From Ochromonadaceae sp. CCMP2298 (taxonomy: Eukaryota > Sar > Synurophyceae > Ochromonadales > Ochromonadaceae), in NCBI GenBank assembly GCA_026770595.1, contig MU633655.1:1-32583 (forward strand): a DNA stretch of 32,583 nt, read 5' to 3'. Each line of letters begins with the position of its first letter. Within the stretch, counting starts at the first letter, position 1. Under the pieces are notes generated by a model, which did not search any database, was not told the origin of the DNA, and saw nothing but the letters and a program-made list of their open reading frames with translations. Below, in pieces: positions 10,801-16,728 of this stretch. Both the position numbers and the translations under genes were made by a program.

Positions 10801-11307
10801 CTCCTGGCCCCCAAGCAGGGCAGCTCTGACTTCTCCCTCAGGTGCAGGCTGCTGTTCGAGCCCCTGCGCACCTTCGTGGCATCTCTGGACGTGGTGCTGC
10901 TGTGTCGCAACAGGGGCAAGTGGCGCGCCCTGGTGGACCTGGACGCTACCGACCCCGAGCCAGACGATATCATCAAACTGGTGGCGCCTGTGGCCGGCTC
11001 TGACCGCGTCTCCTTCCGGCTGAACAACCGGTTCCTGGGCCACTCATCGTTCCAAGCCTACTACTCCGCCAAGTCCTCGCCGCACTTCACAGTCACCCCC
11101 GCCACGGGTGTGCTGGCCCCCCACGGCGCAGAGCCCACCACCTTCACGGTCACCTTCGCGCCCACGGAGTACGGCACCATCGAGAGCGGCACGCTGATCA
11201 TCGTAACGGAGGACGCCCTGTGGTCTTATAGAGTCGATGGCTCCTACCCCAGCAACACTCTGAACCACTCCGCCATCAAGAGCAAGATAGACACGGGCAA
11301 CCACTAG
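1873..11307 (+). CDS. CFAP47: CFAP47-like cilia/flagella central-apparatus protein (3144 aa)
   Basis: Uninterrupted frame from the first in-frame ATG (1873, context aggATGg) to TAG at 11307; length is close to human CFAP47 (about 3,190 aa as I recall it). Visible architecture: repeated Ig-like ASH/HYDIN-type beta modules (starts near residues 36, 387, 745, 946, 1048, 1212 and 1348, each with an LxFGxVxVG-like strand then a VxNxxxxP turn). A linker follows with the flagellar signature RREHNQGYNDFLRQ near residue 620. Next come a Lys/Glu-rich charged linker (about 1493-1540), the CFAP47-typical helical block LLRWLNKNICRKKF (about 1569), a calponin-homology-like region (about 1785-1855), and more Ig-like modules from about 1923 to the C-terminus. 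Family knowledge: CFAP47 is a microtubule-associated structural protein of the motile 9+2 axoneme central apparatus, and its loss causes abnormal sperm flagella in humans. HYDIN and other ASH proteins are the main alternatives; length plus the helical/CH block favours CFAP47. The 3' neighbour is convergent. Confidence 0.9.
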   Translation: MDSPMRTPAKMKTKSFLSQSNPCFSMSKMDVGDLVVEPGEIRFESVEPGVLYIMTFSVRNNTKVAQRIRIQSPSTGFFALNYVPTGAVAPGLDVRAEIECQLPDSSEVFFHDRVVCTMGNFRMELPLFACRPFTDVHFSKAVDSGDIVLHYPLVVDIPFENRGAVVGRVKIAPAAGPGVASCIKAITPNKFDLEPKGMPRSKMTIRVSVDAKEAGMWTELLKVSVAGQDDQLLELSANFIEPKLTLITSDQNGLLEMVNFGDAFYGETKTVQGLLVNAGPHALNFTSTYADEEEDSGEAPQTDEATAHYTRTLTISPSDGMVKAFSQVVLTMTYRPVMFLPHKGFARQHVDENKGPRVMSRKVSIDCSEVEQRLSLTVSGQATSPDVVVSPTNLRFGECAVNDRRDILLQVSNRGPHATAFDFPSIANFKFVPAKGVLRGKETLSVVATFVPPQLGAFKAAVKLQLAGGLVSLELHCMGHSANAGAPKHLTGGTELLPDDFSKALKYVNPEEEAAARVGLVRARELGEVRAEQSVRSSLKGRIAGTSYIAMPRNLFDQMGQVGDSFEGGSMGSMGMEALSLASSDLVSTASRGSQMSGSSSTGRPRKVKPLDPSHPMMVRREHNQGYNDFLRQSHALRRDGESKAERARLVRYAGVDALDRDGPSMGMERGLDEPQLKMPSAGEPLWLANGASEGEGAGAGRRIPADENRLIVKKYASTPATQAELRDCSVELTQDELKLVQGSHKLLDFGRVSVGSTSAKSFSVANDLNQSVVVRVEELEAELSQSKHLCQVVPQGCLAGFDICFISRHVGKVKKVFQWKINSMHVSKVVVTAEVVPIELIMGVAELLMEFPFDSLEPSLCADLTLYNPGNAAADFLWGSAGAFRCSPETGSIGAGDTSVITVTWSPLSGKRNEEELGLHITGGVDQTLRVRGVMKETRAEFAEKRISLGTMAVGTEKVVHATVKNTGEHPLVYFLNPLDERLGIKASPEEELVLPGESATITLRITPASATTYDNVQISARVRGGKQITLKLTGSSIVPELTLFEESFHFGTVTVGGEQRLPLTIQNNTPILTTMILDLTQHPDFTPYIRGAADEEDALDLACVLGTVRPEQEDVAGNQVLLAKDFDSAAYDTGGDKRRGGKKQKPNVWHLLLLPNATLRADLVFRPSAAKQKGFRLPLFLQGIPENKSFTRDVTGTAETSLLAVTSVVVDFGDRVVSRDPLSRISYFLETTIKNITGTSSRRALTFEVREAEEVVREFGDADPTTPAPTPKGPRSTEPAEAKDKIFFVAPTKGDLGPGAGIPIRITFQPQSSANYSKRLELYIEGQTDPSRPYLTLLCQGSGVYPRLTFSSQHVSLPSVPLGVTSRACFTIFNNGYNSLDLDHRTSPNVPLPLDVSYPDGQSVGIMVQQIRVVVAFRSDTPVSFAGKVEFFDKEGERFCASVSGCADGCLLTNYPFVRDYAHEYGFMGADEQPVKYLKKGVIAELRQLEAKRKEEQRRLRSLERKKAVEGKDRGKKGDKDKGEGVKSPEGKKAPKSANLLSFVSAASYEPEGVDYTLPPPAAFGEYEPVFLLRWLNKNICRKKFDPEAFPHCVLQGGGEAVLECVELMCSKKIPGVKASDYVDPHAPSPHRGHSADDRRKKGNNKASAANRLVFKFQQLLNFLIGNGALLSHVSAVSMLGLEGHLLLQEADLTSDKSKRFTPAMLAERRADWEAHWLRGCKHAWLEVLYQSVKVFVLARVHYKAFSTMPGVVLASPAEEASPNPKAKKPAHPRDFAPSNVFTHAEAVLLQWGTYHLAHAMKLKDEGASSSGSATADGARQLSFARRVTDPDDFKDMVGFCQLIHSHVQGVTAPGKPLSGYSVMERGKGEDLYTMLEDQLGHMRMELDTHYEEVASSSRSLLLLLLHLFLHLPNLVPKTRVLFVGDLGTPIMQQVELRNPSKRPIEYSVSLTGSADFTAQDTTLVVPAESSAHFVVTLTSKFVEEVQGMLTFWSQRDAGLSGTTMCFELVSKITGRRPVDVQSKEMHLYELESFQVPLKSSSPKDTTYQVTLQIKSIPLTADEQIAISRGDTSVWGGGKRGRPKEFKPVLPLLSNVDVSIMSGPERKSREEESDLELTFRQPFWCNEESLAVSRNHPRTLTIYVLPFVMGRYSCQVVFTEKESGEFCHELAVDVGLPKPSDRLDFSGFKDTRVHLALRIASKNTAFERAFAALADMRIKNNTKKVRARSIFQTLVSSAVVNEETGQSHFLIEFLQQFFEYSKAVPFVSEYMKSANEDFPSSPSPSPAKKGAVAKYKKMLKTLVEPLPAEEYNSLDTLNTTSISFVPPHAGHYHSLAVVRSKDNALDVRVLELSAAVAMPDSKMGLEFVGPARQRLVQQIPVFNASQKDWNLLIVVAGKGFTVPKSLQVPAGQTAAVEVGFNAPKAGHYAGTLTLRNSSESSDAFEYKLSGEADDPLAEDDLHFEATARKKVSLSFKLPASALAPSAANTAPPSSPAPPDSSRSKARRYEVESDLPYANFRESVSVEAESPEFFFTMRAPIGGSFSGTFAFTDADTGSLFWYTVTVEVAAPKEERVIQVTAQVRKAAAVDITLENPTQEALLFKVQFQGEGLLGEESIELPPSSGKKAGDGSAVYELIYSPLLAGSYQGRISFTHELVGVLWYKLDLTAIPADPTRLPPIYSMMGARGSAAAPVENPSAEPVVFSVYVEDPEHFSVTPEVVSLGPYAQQHFQIHFTPSSLSEGASSRVFLQNARFGEVVYEVEGVPLMPGVMPALHIDAPLAEIGSQTLVFRNPFPFPLPLEITLTHAEPPTDPKAQRNRPALLAQLQQMQTAFALLSRKNSDVVVPAKTAHHIALSFSPLKMGTYEALVQVRSEVGGQQLLWSYPLQGMAEAGVAQRLPQMRTACKTTLMREFLIHLDGVHSSDLQPGEELQLSDFSVEVSSDESVQGQVKRAFRVQPLEVVRMNHSPPGSSPQLLAPKQGSSDFSLRCRLLFEPLRTFVASLDVVLLCRNRGKWRALVDLDATDPEPDDIIKLVAPVAGSDRVSFRLNNRFLGHSSFQAYYSAKSSPHFTVTPATGVLAPHGAEPTTFTVTFAPTEYGTIESGTLIIVTEDALWSYRVDGSYPSNTLNHSAIKSKIDTGNH

Positions 11308-11673
11308 GGAGCCTCCATTGCCTGCAAATATGTATTAGAGCTATGCGATCAGTTCTACACTGCGATCAGTTGTACACAGTAAGGCAACGCCGCATTTCGG
11401 CGTATTTGCGTTAGATGCTTACACAGATGTAAATTAACGGGAGGTTGAAGCGGAGGGGAATTCTATTCAAAACTTTTTCAAGTGATCAACCAAGAAATAG
11501 CAAAAGATTGGCAATGTCTGAGTTGTTAAGTTATTACCTTTACTACCTCAAGGCCTGAAAAGGCTGACACATATTAAGCCCGGGCTCAACTCAGTAGAGT
11601 GAGGTTTCTAATAGACTCTGGCTAATGCGTGTGAAAAAAGACTCTGCTCGGCGCATCCTGTTTGCCTGTCTGC
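11308..11673. other. Convergent intergenic spacer (3' ends of CFAP47 and the kinase gene)
   Basis: Holds the 3' ends of two genes that face each other. Apart from a short tandem duplication at 11344-11377 it shows no gene, no canonical AATAAA signal that I would assign, and no RNA-gene structure. Confidence 0.5.
11344..11377. repeat. 17-bp tandem duplication
   Basis: Two adjacent copies, TGCGATCAGTTCTACAC and TGCGATCAGTTGTACAC, differing at one base, lying 36 bp after the CFAP47 stop codon. Confidence 0.9.
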
Positions 11674-14358
11674 TCAGTCGTACACGACCATGACTGCAGT
11701 GAGAGCGGCGATCTGCTTCAGCAGCTGCCTCTTGCCCAATTCCAAGGCGTTGCGCTGCTGCACCGTCTGGTTCCACACCTCTGGCAGGAACCAGTTCACC
11801 GAGGGGTGGCTCATGAAAAACTCCCCGGGGTAGGCGTAGTAGTCCTCGGGACCAGGCCCCTTGGCCATACGCATACGGCTCTTCAGCACATCGTTGCCCT
11901 TGTAGTGCTGCCGCACATTGCGCAGCCACCTGCAGAAGTGCTCCACCTCTGGCAAGGGGTAGGGGTCTTGAGTATCGTTGAAGAATTCGATCTTTTGAAG
12001 GGGTAGGGCGCGACCGGCATCGTAGTCGAACAGCCCGGCGTCCGCCAAGGGAGTCGCCCAGTCGCTGTGATCGTTGGCGTCGCCGCCACTCCCCTCGGGA
12101 AGTGGCCCTTTCCCCTGCTGGAGCATGAGCTCGATGGGTTGCAGGATGGGCAGCAGTTTAGTGAAGGCCTCGCTTCGCTTGGGCTTGTGGTCAAGGCAGA
12201 CGATTTGCTCGATGCTGTCTATGAAAATCCGGCCGAAGTTGTAGGACTGGTTGCAGAAGAATGGGTGCAGCAGGACCATCTGTATGGACGGCCGCTTCTC
12301 CTTGTCGTGGCTGAGCATAAGACTCAGAAGGTGCTGCAGCCATGCCGCGCGGGGCTCACCGGGCATATTAGGCAGAGTTGGCTTTTCTTGGTTCCAGATG
12401 CTCGACTCCTGTAGAAAGGGCCGGGTTCCAGCGTAGAGTTCCCACAAGACAACCCCCAGCATAAAGATGTCTCCCACCTGCTCCAGCGGCACGTCCATCT
12501 TCGCATTATCTGGGAGCGCCCTGAACAGCACCTGCACCTCGTAGGGTTGCATAGTCGTTAATGGGATCTTGGTTCTTGCAGTATTTCCATCGCGCTTGAT
12601 AATGCGCGCCAGGCCGAAGTCTGTTAGACGCAGGACGCCGTTCTGCATAATCAGCACATTCTCAGAGCGCAGGTCGCGGTGCACGAGAATCCCGTCATCC
12701 CTGAGTACACCGGGAGCGAAAGTAAGTGAGTACGAATAGAAGGTAATATGATGCAGGTAACATGATATGCATGAATAGAAGTGGACCGTACGTACACCTC
12801 ACATAGCACACTGGTCACACATACTGCACCCACCTGCTGTGAAGCGCTTTCACCGCCTGGCAGAGGGACTTGGCGAGCTTGAACTTGTCATCGGCGTCGA
12901 GGAAGGGGGCCATAGTGTTCTGCGTCATGAGATCTCTCAGGGTCATCGAGCCGACGTCCAGCACAAGCACATCTCTTTCCTCGGGCCCATATTCGGTTGT
13001 GAAGTGGGTGTGATATCTCACCACACCAAGCATGCTCCCGTCGGTGATGTGCTCCAAAATCTCAGCCTCCTTGGAGTTGTAGGGGTTCGCGCCTCTGAAG
13101 CGCAGGTGAGGAAGGGGTTGGTTGAGTTTAGTTGTAAAATATACGAAGTGATGGGTTTGGCGTGGGCAATAACAACTTACTTGCTGACTTTCACAGCCAC
13201 GTGCTTGCTTGATCTTGTGCCTGGTTTAGTGTAGATGCCGTAGTAGACTGTAGCTTCGGTGCCGTCGCCTAGCTGGTATGCAGCGTCAACTACAAGGGTC
13301 ACTCCTCTGTCAGAATGCAGCTTTTTGATTAGCTTTGAATTCTGCGCAGCGCCAGCGGGGCTTTGCAGAGTCGCGATCATCGCGGTCAGTTCCTCGAACT
13401 TGTCCTTCTTCTCCTTGTTCTTTGCGACGAGGAAGTCCAGTGTTTCTTTGAGCACACTTTCACCCTCGGTGTTGTATGCACACTCGGGAGGCCAGTCCTG
13501 CTCTGCCGCGACGAGCTGAAGATCTTGATGTTGAGCCCTGACACCGCCAACGCCACCACGGCCACCACCAGCGCCACGGCCAGCGCCAGCGCCACGGCCA
13601 CCACCGATTACGCCAACGCCACCACCACGGCCACCAACACCAACAACCATACCACCACCGCCACCACCAACGTCGTTTCCCCACGGATCCGTTAGAGGGG
13701 GGTTCACCATAACAGCATTTCCCCACGCATCCGTTGGAGGGGGTCTCACCGTAACAGCAGGACGAGGGGGGCTCACCACAGCCGGCTGAGTATTTCCTTT
13801 CCTTGTCTCTTTGCGATAGTCCTTTAAGCATTCGTCGAACCCAGTGACGAGGGGACTCAGCCCCACCATGAATAGCCCAAGCCTCTCGTTACGTAGATGG
13901 AGCTGTCCATCCACCACGTCCTGGATGAGCTGATTGATCGCACCCACTGCACCTGCCCCTTTAGAGCCAGCAGCGCAGATCATCACCGTGGCGGAAGTAT
14001 ACTCTGGCTTGTAGAAGAACTTCCCCTCAGCGGGGGGGGGGGCTACAAATACCTTAACCTTGAGGTGGGGGTACTTATAAAGCAGCGTCTCCAACAGATC
14101 TTGCCGAGTAACACCCTGTTGCACATTGCTCAGCTTTACGGTCATACGAGCCAGCTTGTTATACACAGCATCGTACTCGCCCCGTTTGATGCCGGGGCCT
14201 GTTATGTTCATTCCATTCTTCAGTCTGTTCTCCCAAAACTGATCTCGGAAAGTATCTATATCAAGGCCACGTCCGTCATCCCGTTCGCAGAATTTATCGC
14301 GGTCGTCGAACGAGCGCCAAAGATTATTCTCCTCAGACACAAGAAATTCCTCTGCCAT
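11674..14358 (-). CDS. Soluble protein kinase-KEN endoribonuclease (IRE1/RNase L-type), 3 exons, 821 aa
   Basis: Exons 14358-13181, 13094-12834 and 12700-11674 join in frame through GT-AG introns to 822 codons. Residues 1-200 form an unrecognised region; then come two 14-residue repeats (PPLTDPWGN / PPPTDAWGN), a Gly-rich stretch (about 224-275) and a kinase domain. Kinase motifs: loop LGDGTEATV (363-371), Lys390 in VAVK, HRDLRSEN (487-494), DFG (507-509). The C-terminal domain matches KEN nucleases: LRNVRQHY places Arg740, Asn741 and His745 where IRE1 has its catalytic Arg, Asn and His, and a YYAYPGEFF segment follows. Known for the family: kinase-driven dimerisation switches on RNA cleavage (HAC1/XBP1 splicing, RIDD, or RNase L decay). 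I see no signal peptide, luminal sensor, transmembrane segment or ankyrin repeats, so the input signal is unknown and the protein should be cytosolic or nuclear. Codon use is less GC-biased than in CFAP47 and NPHP4. Confidence 0.85.
12701..12833 (-). other. Intron 2 of the kinase-KEN gene (133 nt)
   Basis: Donor CAG|GTGGGT at 12833, acceptor TACTCAG| ending at 12701. Removal joins ALHSR to DDGILVHRDL, restoring the kinase catalytic loop. It contains repeated words (TTCTATTC twice, TTACCT twice). Confidence 0.85.
13095..13180 (-). other. Intron 1 of the kinase-KEN gene (86 nt)
   Basis: Donor GTAAGT at 13180, acceptor CTTCAG| ending at 13095. Splicing joins VAVKVSK to GANPYNSKEAEILEHI, a normal step from kinase strand 3 to helix C. 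Confidence 0.85.
13555..13690 (-). repeat. Gly-rich trinucleotide-type repeat within the kinase-KEN exon 1
   Basis: Imperfect GGN/GGC-type repeat (seen as cca/gcc on the + strand) encoding Gly with Val, Arg and Ala, about residues 224-268. It forms a flexible linker before the kinase and is likely length-polymorphic. Confidence 0.8.
13676..13759. repeat. 42-bp in-frame tandem duplication
   Basis: Two adjacent 42-nt units (13676-13717 and 13718-13759), 37 of 42 bases alike by eye, beginning tttccccacg and ending taacagca. Within the kinase-KEN reading frame they encode two 14-residue repeats ending in PWGN and AWGN. Confidence 0.88.
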
Positions 14359-14976
14359 TGTTTATCTGCGACAAGGTCAGACAGGGAGCAGTTGGGAGAA
14401 AAAGTTCAGAAAGGAGAGTTAGTGTATCAGAATATGGCCGGAGTTGGTACGGGATGTGGTATGCAATGGAGGCTGAGGGCAGGAGTGGAGTGCAGTGGAA
14501 TTTACCTCCTCCTCTTATCTCTCAAATCTATGGAGCCAGAATCGGGAACAGGTCTAGCCAATGCTCAGACTGTTATGATATGAATGAACTGATAAACGCC
14601 ACTGCAACCGCTTCAGCAAGCCACACCAATTAAAACCATTTGGCCTCAGGTCTGGTCTGCGTTTTGAGGCCTCCTGGATTTTCAGCGCATCATTCCTGGG
14701 TTTTTCGGCGGGAGTTTCGGCTGGGCCGGACTTTAGGTCCACACGCTGGAGAGAAATTGCAAATTGCATCGTGTATCAGGCAGAGTTGTGCTGAAAAAAC
14801 ATTGTCGGACAGAGTGCCACAGAGTAGCCCCCCAGCAGAGCCCCGCCACCGCCACCATGGCCCGTGCCCGAGCCGCAGGCGCCAGCGCGCCCTTCGTCTC
14901 CTGCCGTGCTGCCCCTACAGGGGAGGGGAGCACGCGCCCGCGCCGTACCGCCCCCTGCCCTACACACCACACACCC
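14359..14976. other. Spacer upstream of the kinase-KEN gene
   Basis: 5' flank of the minus-strand kinase gene. The part up to about 14840 shows no protein-like frame on either strand. From 14840 the sequence turns GC-rich and contains an optimal-looking start context (gccaccATGg at 14857), but its 94-codon translation is low-complexity Pro/Arg/Ala and lies antisense to the helical pseudogene region, so I do not call it a gene. Confidence 0.45.
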
Positions 14977-15850
14977 TCAGCGTCTCCAGCGCCCCCACGC
15001 AAGCAGCATCCGCTTAGCCCTGGTAAGATACTTGCGGCGCACCAGCCTGCCCAGCTCCCCCAGCCCCAGCAGCGCCTCCTCACGAGCGACTCTGCCGCCC
15101 GCAGGTCACCCCCCAGCTGCACAGGCACAGTTCTGCGGTAACCACTGCCAGTCCGCGCGCAGCCTTAGCACCTCGAAGGGGGCAGCGGCCACTGCGTGTA
15201 GGAGCGCGTCTCTGACGATGCGCTGGAAGGCGTTGCGCAGGGCCACGAAACGCCAGCGGATATCGCCCAGCGCGAGGGTGTTGTGCAGGTTGTCGTGCAG
15301 CACGCGTATGAGCAGCCAGCCTCTCCTGCGTGTGAAGCGCTGCTGCGCCGCCTCCAATGCTGTACAGTGCCGGGTCACCAATGCTGTGCAGGGCTCGCTG
15401 CTTGACCGTCTGCAGCATAAGCAGCGTCTGCTCCGCCGCACGCCGGCCGTGCATCAGCCCACTCTGCCCGCATGCGCTGCAACTGCGCCTGCAGCTCGGA
15501 GGAGCCAGCTTACATCTCTGTGCGCTCACCGAGCAGCCCCTCCATCGCCCCGTCGCGTAGGGACTTGGCGCTCCACTGCATCTGCGCCAGGGAGACGGCG
15601 TCGGTGTCTGACCACTGGGGCCTCATCTGCGTGTCTGCCTGCGGCCGCGGTGTCCTCTTCTCGGTCTGTGGCTACGGTGTGCTCGGGGCGTTATGCGCGG
15701 TCGGGCCGAAGCTGGCGTCTAGCTGCTGCAGGACGTTCTGTATGGCGCAGTTCTGCTTGTCCAGAGACAGCTCCTGCTCGCGCAATCTGGAGAGCGCCGC
15801 CTGCTTCCCAGGGGACAGGACATGCCCTTGGCATCTGGGCGTCTGAAACT
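14977..15850 (-). pseudogene. Frameshifted helical/coiled-coil protein remnant
   Basis: On the minus strand, successive blocks in different frames read as one helical protein. In 5' to 3' order: KQAALSRLREQELSLDKQN plus NVLQQLDASFGP (about 15815-15705); SLAQMQWSAKSLRDGAMEGLL ending in an in-frame TAA (about 15600-15510); ELQAQLQRMRAEWADARPA; AEQTLLMLQTVKQRALHSI; then IRWRFVALRNAFQRIVRDAL (about 15270-15205); and finally LVRRKYLTRAKRMLLAWGRW with a stop at 14977. Amphipathic, Gln/Glu/Arg/Leu-rich content is typical of coiled coils. Trp-containing helices (WRFVALRNAF, LLAWGRW) faintly recall SFI1/IQ-type centrin-binding repeats. At least three frame changes and one stop separate the blocks and I found no intron set that fixes them. 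So it is a pseudogene or an error-rich assembly patch. No function is assigned. Confidence 0.48.
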
Positions 15851-15888
15851 TCTGCTCTGCTGCTGCAGGTTAGGTAGCGCCGCTGCAC

Positions 15889-15973
15889 GCAACGTTGTCA
15901 CCCATGCCCCTGGCCTCGATTGATCTCAGCAAGAAAGCAAGAGCGAGATCGCTGCCTCGGATCCTGGTCTGAC
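15889..15973. repeat. Direct repeat, copy 1 (~85 bp)
   Basis: Begins gcaacgttgtcacccatgcc, runs through aagcaagagcgagatc and ends ggtctgac. It matches the copy at 16028-16106 with a few substitutions and short indels. It sits just upstream of the helical pseudogene. Confidence 0.85.
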
Positions 15974-16027
15974 AGATATCCCCACATCCCTGCTGGCATC
16001 CAGATCGAGAGAAAGAGATCTCGGACA

Positions 16028-16106
16028 GCAACGTTGTCGCCCATGCCCCTGGCCACGACTGAACTCTACAAGAAGCAAGAGCGAGATCCCTGGGATCCTA
16101 CCTGAC
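16028..16106. repeat. Direct repeat, copy 2 (~79 bp)
   Basis: Begins gcaacgttgtcgcccatgcc, runs through agaagcaagagcgagatc and ends acctgac. It lies 139 bp after the start of copy 1, in the same orientation. Confidence 0.85.
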
Positions 16107-16728
16107 TGCTCCCCCAATCCTGGAATTCCACTCTAAATCGTGTTTCATTTTGGCGTCATTTTGACAGATTATGTATGTTAACCGCGCCATTATTATGGTA
16201 CAGTTCTTCGGTTTTGTCTCTCCCTAGTTTATGAGTCCACAGTTTTCAATTGTGAGACGATGGAGAGCTTCGTAGATGCCGTGGTGATGGGAGATCAGCC
16301 GGCATAGCACAGACAGTGCCGCAGATTGCGCGATCGGCCGCGGCAACTGGAGCTGGAGCTGGGAGCTGCGGGAGCTCATCTGAGCGGCGCTGGCGAGCCA
16401 CAAGGGGCAGTGGCAAACGCTGGGAGGCCTCAAGGAGTCCTCTAGGGGAGTGCTCATGGGACTCCTGCCCTCTTCTGCTGCCCCCAATGCCCTGCTGTGG
16501 CCTTGCACCACACTGTGGTTTTGGGTTCGCGCCGCCGAGGTAAGACCAGCTGGAAAAGGGTACCATTTCTTACTGCTGCACAAAATTCGCTTTCTACCAT
16601 ATCACTCACTGTTTTCATTACCTAGGCGCGCGGGGGACTGGGCTGGGAGGCCCTCTAGAGGGACCTAGTGGCGGGTGGCGGCGCCTCCGAGCTCTCGTCG
16701 GCGTGCCGTACTGCCACGCGCAGGATTG

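Larger units (their letters stand above)
15851..16728. other. Spacer with an ~80-bp direct repeat; no supported gene
   Basis: Apart from the two repeat copies at 15889-16106 I see no gene. 16100-16260 is AT-rich; 16300-16550 is GC-rich with several overlapping short frames on both strands, none with recognisable protein character; 16640-16728 is the 3' flank of the hydrolase gene. Remnants of the neighbouring pseudogene may extend into 16300-16550. Confidence 0.4.

Noticed and set aside
14857-15141. 94-codon + strand frame with an ideal start context gccaccATGg
   Set aside because: Low-complexity Pro/Arg/Ala/Ser translation with no domain, antisense to the helical remnant; a good start context alone is not enough.
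16224-16583. 119-codon minus-strand frame
   Set aside because: No recognisable features, and overlapping frames on both strands look equally plausible; possibly more pseudogene debris.
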